A stretch of DNA of 64,000 nt from Mycosarcoma maydis. Its lineage: Eukaryota; Basidiomycota; Ustilaginomycetes; Ustilaginales. Position numbers and translations under genes: made by a program. The notes beneath the pieces are model-generated. The model was not told where the DNA came from, made no database searches, and saw only the letters and a list, made by a program, of their open reading frames with translations. The stretch lies in assembly GCF_000328475.2 (NCBI RefSeq), contig NC_026481.1:434001-498000 (forward strand). Reading direction: 5' to 3'. The first letter of the stretch is position 1, and every line of letters starts with the position of its first letter. Positions 52,477 through 61,322 of the stretch are shown in pieces.

Positions 52477-52827
52477 TGTTTCGTCTGTCTGTGTCCAACG
52501 TAGAATAGCAATCGAGAATTGCTCTGGTCCAAGCGTTGCACCGTTGCACCGTTGCACCGTTGCACCGTTGCACCGTTGGTAGGATGAGCGTTGAAAGTTC
52601 GAGTTGGCACAACTCGCGAATTGACGTTGCTGAACGCTTTTCTATCCTCCACTTGAACTCGTGACTAACTCGTGACTCGTGACTGTAACCAAATCACGAA
52701 TCCGGATCTCGGAGAATCGTGAATCACGAATGCGGTTTGGCGTCCTAATCCAACACTTGTCACTCACCCTCACCCCCACCCTCACGACTCACGACTCACA
52801 CTGGCTTGCTCGCTCGCGATAGCCAAT
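52477..52827. promoter_or_regulatory. Compact divergent promoter, CRD1 / BET4
   Basis: 351 bp serve both genes. It holds the CGTTGCAC repeat (52534-52578), then GTGACTCGTGAC, AATCGTGAATCACGAATG and CACGACTCACGACTCAC near 52665-52798. Individual transcription-factor sites cannot be assigned. Confidence 0.45.
52534..52578. repeat. Octamer array (CGTTGCAC)n
   Basis: About 5.5 perfect copies of an 8-bp unit, starting 58 bp upstream of the CRD1 start codon. Confidence 0.92.
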
Positions 52828-54210
52828 ATGCACGGCGTCAAACGACAGCCCAAGACGGCCGCCACCGCCGAAGCTCGTGCTGCACGCAAAGCCAAAGAAG
52901 CAGCCAAGCTCGCTGCTTACCTCGAGGTCGAACAGACGTTTTTCGAGTACAAGCGTTCAGCGCGCAAAGATACGACGGCGCTGCACCATACGACGAAACT
53001 GCTCACGCTCAATCCGGAGCTGTATACCGTTTGGAACTATCGTCGCCAAGTGCTATTGCACATGTTTGCAAGCAGCGTCGAGCATGGTGCGCGCCAAGAC
53101 GTGCAGAAGCGCGAAGTCTTTGCGAGTCTCGGCGAGCACCAAGAGCAGCAGAAGGACCAAGAGCAGCAGAAGGACGACACCCGTCAAGACAAGCTGACAG
53201 TGAAAATGGAGAGCAAACAGCAGCTGCTGGAAGACGATCTGGCGTTGACAGAGCATGCGCTGCGTGCGCATCCCAAAGTGTATTGGATTTGGAACCACCG
53301 AATGTGGTGTCTTACGCAGTACCCAACAGCCACCTCTTCTTCAGCGCCAGCCTCATCCTCGTCCTCGTCCTCGTCCACCAACGCCGATGCCGACACTGAC
53401 GCTGCTACGTGGTTATGGGAACGTGAGCTCAAGCTGGTCGAGAAAATGCTTGATCTGGACGCGCGCAACTTTCACGGTTGGAACTGTCGTCGGACCATCA
53501 TCCAACACCTGGCGCTATGCATCCTCTCTGCCGACGCATCTACCTCGGAACTCGCCTGCACGCAGCCTTCATTTCCCACGCTGCTCAGCGAGCCAGCAGT
53601 CGTCATGCGCGCAGCTCCAGCCGTCAAGACAAAGCTCGTGTCGCTAGCCGAGAACGAGCTGGCATATGCGTTGCGTAAGATCGAAAGCAACTTCTCCAAC
53701 TTCTCGGCGTGGCATCAACGCACACAGCTTCTGCCGCACGTGTGGGCGGCGAAACAGCTGAGTGTCGACCAAATGCATGTGTACGTGGATGCCGAGTTTG
53801 AGCGGGTCAAACACGCCATGTATACGGATCCGAGCGATCAGAGTGTATGGTTCTACCACCGATGGCTGGTCGACATAACGCTTGCCGAACAAACACCCCA
53901 ACAAGACCGAGAGCAACACTGCATAACGAGCCACAGACAGAGAAAGATCAACGTACTGCACAGCGAGATCGGCGTGATCGAAGAGCTCTTCGAACTGGAA
54001 CCTGACAGCAAGTGGTGTGCGATCAGCTTGGCGCACTACAATACGTTGCTCGCTACACTCTACCAGGGCCAAACAGACACAGATGCCGAACACGCCATCG
54101 CGCAACAGGCGAGCGCCAAAGCGAAGCGCCTGTTGCAGCAGCTGATCGAATTGGATCCGGATCGTGAGCACAGGTATCGCGATCTGCTGCAAGGTAACGC
54201 GCATTTCTGA
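52828..54210 (+). CDS. BET4: Rab geranylgeranyltransferase alpha subunit, BET4
   Basis: 460 aa. The start HGVKRQPKTAATAEARAARK is typical of the family. Five protein-prenyltransferase alpha repeats are visible by their W-x-x-R/H core: NPELYTVWNYRRQVL, HPKVYWIWNHRMWCL, DARNFHGWNCRRTI, NFSNFSAWHQRTQLLP and DPSDQSVWFYHRWLV. Between repeats 1 and 2 and after repeat 2 are Gln/Glu/Lys- and Ser/Asp-rich low-complexity inserts. With the Bet2 beta subunit and escort protein it attaches geranylgeranyl groups to Rab C-termini such as the CC-type end of the Rab-like gene in this window. It starts at ATG 52828 and is convergent with the secreted Cys-rich gene (252 bp). Confidence 0.93.
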   Translation: MHGVKRQPKTAATAEARAARKAKEAAKLAAYLEVEQTFFEYKRSARKDTTALHHTTKLLTLNPELYTVWNYRRQVLLHMFASSVEHGARQDVQKREVFASLGEHQEQQKDQEQQKDDTRQDKLTVKMESKQQLLEDDLALTEHALRAHPKVYWIWNHRMWCLTQYPTATSSSAPASSSSSSSSTNADADTDAATWLWERELKLVEKMLDLDARNFHGWNCRRTIIQHLALCILSADASTSELACTQPSFPTLLSEPAVVMRAAPAVKTKLVSLAENELAYALRKIESNFSNFSAWHQRTQLLPHVWAAKQLSVDQMHVYVDAEFERVKHAMYTDPSDQSVWFYHRWLVDITLAEQTPQQDREQHCITSHRQRKINVLHSEIGVIEELFELEPDSKWCAISLAHYNTLLATLYQGQTDTDAEHAIAQQASAKAKRLLQQLIELDPDREHRYRDLLQGNAHF

Positions 54211-54462
54211 GCGGTCCCGGTCCCGGTCCCGGAACTGCTGACATACATCACACGCACGTCGCACGCACAACCACGAACCGTCCGAGTCAAACATATCGAT
54301 AGCATTCGTCGAAATCGGGGGTGGGGGTGGGGGAGGAGCGTTCGACGGCAGAGCAGAATCAATGCAGATCATATCTTTGATCAAGAGATGCTTGCATGCG
54401 AATGATGCGCGAAGCAGATCCAGCGGTCCCGAACAGCCGAACAGCCGAACAATTGTTCGCAA

Positions 54463-55152
54463 TCAGAACAAGTGGACAAACACTCCACCTTTACCACCCA
54501 AAGGTCCCGTGGCCTCGCACTGAGCCTTGCACTGCTTGATGAACTTGGCGTTGCACTCGACCGAGTTTTCCGTCTGGTGGCACTGGGCGCACGTCAAACC
54601 GTCTCTGCAGAAAGGCTTTTTTCCGATATCGCCCACCTTGTTTCCATCGGCATCCTTGCACGACACTTTCATGTCTGGGCAAATATCGTCCTCGTCATCA
54701 GCTGCGAACAAGCGGTCCAATGCCTTGTCCATCTGGTCGAGTTTGTGTTCGAGTGTGGCTTGCTTTCCACCGAGCGGTCCACGCGCTTCGCACTGCGTCT
54801 TGCACTGCTTGATGTACTTGGTGTTGCAATCGAGGGCCTTCTTTTTGGGATGGCACATCTTGCACGTTAGACCCTGGCGACAGAAGTCTTGCTCGCCCAG
54901 ATCGCCGATCACCTCACCATGCTTGACGCACGACACGAGCAAGCGCGGGCACACATCGTCGTCGTCCTTGTCCGAGGTGGTGGAGAACCAGTTGGGGAAT
55001 GTGACAACGCGAGGCGTGGACGAAAACGGAAGCTGGATCGGAACCGAGATGGTATCGTCATCCGCGTTGAATGCCAGAGGCGTCGCCGAGGTGCAGCTCG
55101 TAGCCACCAGTGCGGCCGAGACGAGCAGCACAGAGTTGATGCTGAGCTTCAT
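54463..55152 (-). CDS. Secreted cysteine-rich protein with two tandem 8-Cys repeats
   Basis: 229 aa from ATG 55152 (an upstream open stretch adds 19 residues but hides the signal peptide). The signal peptide is about 1-23 (hydrophobic core VLLVSAALVATSC, likely cut after SAT). A short acidic/neutral spacer follows, then repeat 1 (about 63-130) and repeat 2 (about 153-221), joined by a helical linker. Each repeat has eight Cys: 68, 75, 91, 97, 100, 109, 117, 121 and 158, 165, 182, 188, 191, 200, 208, 212. The spacing is the same except for one residue, with roughly 55% identity by eye. Each begins with an acidic run plus C-P and ends in QCEAxGPLGGK. I do not recognise the family. A small, secreted, Cys-rich, duplicated protein in a smut-like fungus suggests an apoplastic or surface protein, possibly an effector. 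Confidence 0.85.
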   Translation of the reverse strand: MKLSINSVLLVSAALVATSCTSATPLAFNADDDTISVPIQLPFSSTPRVVTFPNWFSTTSDKDDDDVCPRLLVSCVKHGEVIGDLGEQDFCRQGLTCKMCHPKKKALDCNTKYIKQCKTQCEARGPLGGKQATLEHKLDQMDKALDRLFAADDEDDICPDMKVSCKDADGNKVGDIGKKPFCRDGLTCAQCHQTENSVECNAKFIKQCKAQCEATGPLGGKGGVFVHLF

Positions 55153-56226
55153 GTTGAATCGACAAAAGTAGCGAATAAGCCTGCGATGAAAGGGTGCAGA
55201 TGGTATCAATCAGAGAACCGATGTCGTGATATGGATGAGCAAGTGGCGACATCCAGGGTTCAAGCCAAGCTCTTCTTATACCATCTACTACACTGAGCGC
55301 GCTGTGTCAAGCACGATCCAGTCAGGCTCGGTCAGTAAGCGTGGCTGAAACCCTGGTGCGGGGAACATAGCAGCAGGCGAGCAAGCGAGTAAGCGAAAAA
55401 GTGAGTAAGCGAAAAAGCGAAAAAGCACCGCTCGCCAAAACTGGGGTTTGACATGAGCAAGCATGGCCAGTGACGACACGCCAAGCTTGATCGCGGGTTG
55501 CGTGCAGCTTCAGCAGAAGTGCATGTGAGTGTCCATGCGTGTTGCAAGCGCAACACGATCTGTGAGTGGAGGCTTGCACCGAGGTGATCTATATTTGGCT
55601 ACGTTTTGTGGTATGTGGTTGGGAGCGGCTGGATTTCGACGATTCACGACTTGCGATGCGGATTCTGCGCTCCGCTAAAGTGCGTGCCACGCGCGCAGCT
55701 TTGACGTCAGCTCGCATACATCTCGTCACACTCACGCCTCACGAGCGACGATTACGGATGCAACGCACGACGCGCGTTGAACAAGTTTCAGTCCGTCAAC
55801 CCTTTCCGCTTTCAGTTTCCGACCTTGGACAATCGTGAATGACGCACTAACCGCTTGTGGGGGCTGTGCCTATCGACCAACCCAAGTTAGCCAACAGTGA
55901 GCTACTTAGCATATGCTTCCGCGTAGTTCAAAGCTGCGCCGAGCGAGGCGGCTCATCATGCATGTACACGCACAACCGAGCTTGGCAGGCGCTACTCGAC
56001 ACACTCCAGAAAGAGAGGCTGCCCAGCGCTGTGTAGGAAACAAACCGACGCACTCATTTGAAGGATGAAATGTGAAATGCGCGAGCCATGTGAATGTGAA
56101 TGTGAACGTGAATGTGCGCGGTGATGGTGAATATAACGGCGAAGAAGGAGCACTTTGATGTAGAGGGTTAGGAGCGAAAGAGAGGAAGGACAAGAAAGTG
56201 ACAGGTATGACCATGTAGTCGGTAGG
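55153..56226. other. Intergenic, promoter of the Cys-rich gene to GH30 3' end
   Basis: 1074 bp. It holds GCGAAAAA/GTGAGTAA octamer-like repeats (55377-55428), an ATTCACGAC word near 55641, and GTGAAT hexamer repeats (56090-56118) in the GH30 3' region. No gene seen. Confidence 0.5.
55377..55428. repeat. Degenerate GCGAGTAA / GCGAAAAA 8-bp repeats
   Basis: About six 8-bp units of the form GCGARWAA/GTGAGTAA lie about 225-275 bp upstream of the start codon of the secreted Cys-rich gene. Confidence 0.7.
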
Positions 56227-58230
56227 CTAGGCTGGCGCAGGCGCATCCGACTTGTCTGTATCGGCATTTTGCGAAGCGGGCACAGTCTGGGCGTCGGCCT
56301 CGGTGGAAGCATCTGAGGGAGGAATGGTCGAAGCCTCCCAGCTGAGCGTGTATAGACCAGGCACAGTGGTAACATTCGCCGTCATGCCTCTGAAAGCGAT
56401 CACCGCGGTAACTGGCTCGAAAACACCTGTCTCGTAATGGTCGTTCTGGTTCAACAGCACGATGGAAAACCTGGTAACACCGCTCTTGACTCCATCCTGC
56501 CTAAAGGCCTGTGCGAGCAAACGTCCACCCAGCTCGGTCTGTTCGTCCGTGCTGGTGACGCCGATCCGCTTCGAGTACGACTTGGACGCGCCCTCCGGCC
56601 GAATCGCGGTGGACAGGTGAGAAAGAACCGAGAGATCCGAAGTGCGCTTGAAGAGCGCCGATTCGTAGACGCTCGGCGAACCGGTCTTCTTGGCATCGAT
56701 GACTTTGGACGGTGCCACAGATTCGGCGGTCGAGCGTTGTGCTGAGCCGGTTTCGTCGGATCCAGCAGCGTCCAACTGACGCGAGTCTGGGTCTGTCTCA
56801 GCACGATGACCGAGACTACGCTTTCTTCGAGATCCAGCTGCAGGCGCAACGGTGTCCTTTTTCGCTGCAGCACCACCGTTGGCCTCCTCCACCGTCTTGA
56901 CGTGGTTCGGATCGCCTCGGTCGAAATGAGCATCTGTCGATTCGGGCAACAGCAGAATCGCTGCGTTGCAGTTCTCGCAAACTTTCGGCAGATGCGGTGT
57001 CGTGAACCCGTCCTCGTCCTTCCTCAAGACCAGATTCCACAAGATCAAGCTACGACTCGAGTACCTGATCGAGCCAATGATCAATTCCCTCGCTGCATTC
57101 TTCATGTTTTTGTACGGCTCGTTGAACCACTGTGTCACCACGGTTTTTTCGGTAAAGTAGGTATCCAGGTTCGGGAAGGCATCCGTGATCACCTTTTGGT
57201 TGATAGGCTCACCAGCGTAGCCGTGCCAAGCGATACCAGCCCAAGGCGTAGGATCGGCGTTGAGCACTTCTAGTGGGTAATCGGTGTTGTCCCAGTTGAA
57301 GTCCCACGCGAGCAGTTTGACACGATTGAATCCAGCCGCGTCGAGACCGGAGCGCAAAAGCTTGCCCAGTTGGATCGATTGATTCGCGGAAAGGTGCATG
57401 GACGGATACTGTACTGCGGGGACCTGAGGCTCATTCGCTGGGCTCATCGCATAGATCTCAATCCCCTCTTGTTTTTTGATCTCGACAATCGACTTGGTCA
57501 GGTATTGTGCATAAACGGCTTCCATACCTGGCTTGAGGTTGCCTCCGAACAAAGGCTGTGCGGCGTCAGCGTTCTCCTTCATCCATCCGGGAGCGCTCCA
57601 TGCAGCGACAAAGATCTTGAGCGTGGGATTGATGGCGAGGATGTCCTTGAGCGTCAACCACAGCTTTGGCGCTTTCTTGATGGTGAACAATTCCAGCTTT
57701 GGATCCGCAGACCCATCTTCGGTATCATCGTATGTGTAGGGAGATACGCCGAAATCACAAGCACCCAACGGCACACGAACACTGTTTAAGCCCAATCCAC
57801 CGCGCGTAAACCAAGCTTGATCTTGTGCAAACAGCAGGTGTAGCAGATCATCGTAGTCCTGCGGATGCTTGGACTTGAACTCTTGCAAAGTAATCGCGAC
57901 GCTGTCGGTGATACCTCCGCCGAGAGCATCGACCAACTGGTGCACCTGGTTGTCTTGAACCTGAATGCCGATCTGATCGTGAGACTGGCTGTCCGAGGAT
58001 TGCTCGGCAGTGACGTTGACCGATGCAGCGAGCGCAGGGCCAGGGCTGAATTTGATACCGGGATTACTGAGCTCTTGCACTTTCGAATAGTTCCAAGTGG
58101 TGCTCCACATTTTGTCAATGACGACTTCTTGCGAGGTCGTAGTTGCAGCGCTCAACACCGTGTCAGCCAAGCAAGCTGTGCAAGCTGCCGCGATGGATAG
58201 CCAGCTGGTGATAGACCTCATCCTGAACAT
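56227..58230 (-). CDS. Secreted glycoside hydrolase family 30 (beta-1,6-glucanase / glucosylceramidase-like)
   Basis: 667 aa from ATG 58230; a second ATG at 58221 keeps the same signal peptide (about 8-25). The (beta/alpha)8 core has the GH30 landmarks VDALGGGITDSVA, LGLNSVRVPLGACDFG and IFVAAWSAPGWMKEN. The acid/base is Glu267 in MSPANEP and the nucleophile Glu361 in TYFTEKTVV, about 94 residues apart as in the family. Secreted fungal GH30 enzymes act on beta-1,6-glucan, glucosylceramide or related glycans; the substrate is not fixed here. A ~95-residue Ala/Ser/Glu-rich insertion (about 440-535) with RRKR near 468-472 interrupts the C-terminal beta domain, which resumes at YESALFKRTSDLSVLSHLS. 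The frame extends 106 codons upstream, but the signal peptide marks 58230 as the start. Confidence 0.9.
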   Translation of the reverse strand: MFRMRSITSWLSIAAACTACLADTVLSAATTTSQEVVIDKMWSTTWNYSKVQELSNPGIKFSPGPALAASVNVTAEQSSDSQSHDQIGIQVQDNQVHQLVDALGGGITDSVAITLQEFKSKHPQDYDDLLHLLFAQDQAWFTRGGLGLNSVRVPLGACDFGVSPYTYDDTEDGSADPKLELFTIKKAPKLWLTLKDILAINPTLKIFVAAWSAPGWMKENADAAQPLFGGNLKPGMEAVYAQYLTKSIVEIKKQEGIEIYAMSPANEPQVPAVQYPSMHLSANQSIQLGKLLRSGLDAAGFNRVKLLAWDFNWDNTDYPLEVLNADPTPWAGIAWHGYAGEPINQKVITDAFPNLDTYFTEKTVVTQWFNEPYKNMKNAARELIIGSIRYSSRSLILWNLVLRKDEDGFTTPHLPKVCENCNAAILLLPESTDAHFDRGDPNHVKTVEEANGGAAAKKDTVAPAAGSRRKRSLGHRAETDPDSRQLDAAGSDETGSAQRSTAESVAPSKVIDAKKTGSPSVYESALFKRTSDLSVLSHLSTAIRPEGASKSYSKRIGVTSTDEQTELGGRLLAQAFRQDGVKSGVTRFSIVLLNQNDHYETGVFEPVTAVIAFRGMTANVTTVPGLYTLSWEASTIPPSDASTEADAQTVPASQNADTDKSDAPAPA

Positions 58231-59569
58231 CGAGGCTGGCAGAGCCTCAAGAGAAGAGGTCAAGACGTCAAGGTCAACAGCGAGCAATGGAAGCGATGCG
58301 AGTTGGAAAAGGGATTCAACGCGTTTTGTCGCGAAACTGCAACGATGGAGAGGGGAAAGCCGATTGGAGCCAGGTGTAGGAGTGAGGTTAGCAAAAAAAG
58401 TGTTTTGGGTATCGGAGGGAAAACTTCGATCGAGGCTCTCCTTTTCATCATTGAGTGTCGTGTTGGTCTGAGCGTCAGATGGTCGACCGTCTGCACCAAC
58501 GTCTCGGTGAGCCAATGTAGCGCCGCGCAGGCTTTCAGCTGGATTCAATGTGAAACTGACCTAGAGAGGTGCAGAGCAGCCCACTTGAGCCACAACAAGG
58601 AATTGTGGTGGGGGCTCCACCCCATCAGCATCAAACTTGCCCACTGTGGTAACAAACACAATAGACACTGTGACGGACAGCGTGTCCGACCATGTCTACT
58701 GATGTAGCCGTTCGCGTTGCTTGGCAAAGTGGGTTCGTCGAAGCTTGAAACGGAGAAGCGCTTTGTTTGTCAACACAGCAGGCTCGGGTGTAGAATCGAG
58801 AGGCTAAAGATGACCAGACAATTAGCCTTGAGCCTTGAGTTTAGGGTGACTTTCATGCTTCTCTAACGAGATGAACTTTTTGCGACATGGTACTGCAGCT
58901 CTCGTGTCATCGAGTGGCGCAACCCACATGTCGACACGAATTAAGTCGGTGGGGCAAACATCAATCTGCGAGTCCCATTGATGGCGCTGGTCCCGCTCCA
59001 CCACATGAGATACATTAGCAAGCTGAGGTGGCACTGGTCGATTTGCGGCGCCAGTCGTCCTTGCTACATGGTTGGATTGATACAGTAGGTAACCGCTTCG
59101 CCTTTCAGCCCCACCAAGACTTGGATAAAGGCGAAGTCCCTACTTGAATGCCGCACATGGCCATGTCAAGCTTCATCTTTGGCTAGAGCGGTGTTGCAGA
59201 GACAGCATGGTCGGCACAAGTTGGCAGGAACCGAATACTGTTGCAAGAAAGATGCGAGAGAGACGAGACGACATGGACAAAGTCTAAATCGACTGAAGGC
59301 AAGAACTTGACGGTTGAGTGAAAAGTGTAGACGGCGATGAGGTGCATTCGTGTGTTGGCGGATGGAATCTAGATTGGACGCGATTCAGTTAGAATTGGCC
59401 TCGGGATGCGGCAGAGTGTATTGCGAGCCGGAGCGAACAAAGTAATGCCAACTGTCAAAATGTGGCAACGCTCGAATCGGCCGCATACGAGCAGGCGTGG
59501 GCGTAGATCGCCGACGACGAGTGCCCATTGAGCGTTGCTGAGGGCGACAGGGAAGAGACGCGCTGTGAT
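58231..59569. other. Intergenic, GH30 promoter to gap-interrupted gene
   Basis: 1339 bp with no gene and no tandem array that I can see. TCACGA-type repeats are scarce here compared with the other intergenic spaces. Confidence 0.45.
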
Positions 59570-60713
59570 TCAGGCGATAGCCGAAGATTGATCGGTCGGT
59601 TCGTTGCTCTGAGAAGCCTGGATGATCGAGTCGACGCCTGACTTGGACGTCTGCTGTTTGGTCGCTGACGACGCGTTCATCTGACCCGCTCCGGGCAGAT
59701 CGGCGGGGAGCGCCTGACCGGAAGCAGTCTCAACAGCCCGCTCTGGTGGCAAGGGCGACCTGAAAAGGCGCTGTGCATGCTGAGCGGCAGCCTGTGAGGG
59801 AGTGGGATTGTCTGTTGGCGAGAGCAGTGCCGCTTCGATCGAGGTGGGCGTGGAATTCTCCTTCGGAGGAGGTGAGGATGGCTTAGGAGACAAGGCCGAC
59901 AAGGCCTGTTCGATCGTAGCAGGCGGGCGGCTGCTCGTGCGAGTCGTCACGGGAGCGTTCGGAGAGGCAGCGGGTGACGGCTTTAAATCAGGCTTCTGCT
60001 GGCTCGAGGCGGATGTGCGCCTGACTTTGGCAGCAGGAACGCCAGCGACCGAGGTGGTCGACTTTGTAGCTGCTGACTTTTTCGCTGTTGTCGTGGTTCG
60101 AGGCGGACTGTTGGATTGGCTGGCTTGGGATGTTGCGTCTTGTGCTGGAGCCTGGAGGGGGGAGTGGAGCTTGGAGAGATTCGAGGCCGACCGCTTGGAT
60201 GGGCCAGTCGCGTCGGACTTAGCAGCCTTGGCGGCGCTAATAGAAGCGGTAAGCTTTTTAGCCTTGATGCCCTTATGGCTCTTGTTGTTGGCGTTTTCAG
60301 CAATGAGAGCAGCTTTACCTTTGGCACCAGTCGACTTTGACCTTGTCTGCAGCTTTGCATGATACTGATGCAAAANNNNNNNNNNNNNNNNNNNNNNNNN
60401 NNNNNNNNNNNNNNNNNNNNNNNNNNNNNNNNNNNNNNNNNNNNNNNNNNNNNNNNNNNNNNNNNNNNNNNNNNNAGTGACGGCTAGCGGCGTGAGCGAA
60501 TTGGCGGTAAGAGGGCTGCGACGGGCCAGGTGCGGGTGCGTACGAAGGGGAAGGTTGGGGCGGACGTGGCAGAAAGGGGGCATCATTGGACGTTGGGCTG
60601 GTGCTGGGCCCTGAGAGGGAGCGAAGAGCCGCTCTTGCCATCTCTTCCTTGTCCGAGACGGGACGACGCGCCGAGGAGGGGTGGGTGCTGTTGTCACGTC
60701 CGTGGGGCAGCAT
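59570..60713 (-). CDS. Unknown disordered Ser/Ala/Pro-rich protein, interrupted by an assembly gap
   Basis: The N-terminal part starts at ATG 60713 (MLPHGRDNSTHPSSARRP) and runs about 79 residues to the gap. The C-terminal part begins after the gap (LHQYHAKLQTRSKS) and runs about 268 residues to the stop at 59570. The two parts are in different frames across the 100-N spacer, which is what a gap of arbitrary length gives; they are very probably one gene. The sequence is basic near the gap (AKGKAALIAENANNKSHKGI, KKLTASISAAKAAKS), then rich in Ser, Pro, Ala and Thr with no visible domain, signal peptide or membrane segment. A nuclear or scaffold role would be a guess. Any folded domain would have to lie in the gap. 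Confidence 0.55.
60376..60475. other. Assembly gap (100 N)
   Basis: Exactly 100 N, the conventional placeholder for an unsized scaffold gap. It falls inside the coding region of the unknown disordered protein, so the real missing length is unknown. Confidence 0.98.
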
Positions 60714-61190
60714 GGTGGAATCATACAGAGACCAACCGAGAAGTGGGGTTCACTGCCGATATCTGCATCGAGGGACGGAGCCAGTTTCCAATACAGTGGA
60801 AAGAGGAAGCGAACTTGTGGTGCGGCGATGTGTACGGTTGTAGACAGTACACAGAGCAAAAGATGACAGGCGACGCGAGGTAGCGGATGTGTGTGTAACA
60901 AGGACCGAGGCGCAGATCAAAAGCAAGTGGCGGTCAAGAAAGGGGGGAACGACGATCAGAAGCCGGTGTGGTGGCAACCGAGCAGACACGACAGAGTGGC
61001 TGCGGTAATCAGATAACCAGTCACGAGTGCGATGGCCGCGAGATTGTACGACGTATATAGAACCGGATGTGAATGAGTGGCTTGCGGGTGAATCACGACT
61101 GGTGTCGGTACCGTGTACGGATCGTGGATGATGGACAAACTTCAGGATTGGCAACGTAAGGAAGGATACATGATAGGTTCGCTTCATCAG

Positions 61191-61192
<2 letters not shown>

Positions 61193-61221
<29 letters not shown>
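61193..61221. repeat. (GA)n microsatellite
   Basis: A perfect GA run of about 14 units, directly followed by GTCGTGAGTCG and the degenerate heptamer array. Confidence 0.9.
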
Positions 61222-61224
<3 letters not shown>

Positions 61225-61233
61225 TGAGTCGCC

Positions 61234-61322
61234 GTTCGTGGTCCGTGGTCCGCAATCCGCAATCCGTAGTCCGTAGTCCGTAGTCTGTGGTGCGTGGTGC
61301 GTGGTGCGTGGTGCGCGGTCCC
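61234..61322. repeat. Degenerate heptamer array (CCGTGGT, CCGCAAT, CCGTAGT, GCGTGGT)
   Basis: About 12 consecutive 7-bp units arranged in runs of the same variant (two CCGTGGT, two CCGCAAT, three CCGTAGT, then GCGTGGT copies). They keep a common NCGTRRT frame that also fits TCGTGAT. Confidence 0.8.

Noticed and set aside
60714..60901. N-terminal extension of the gap-interrupted gene in the frame read through the Ns
   Set aside because: It depends on the arbitrary 100-N length. The alternative frame from ATG 60713 has the coding-like composition and a clean start.
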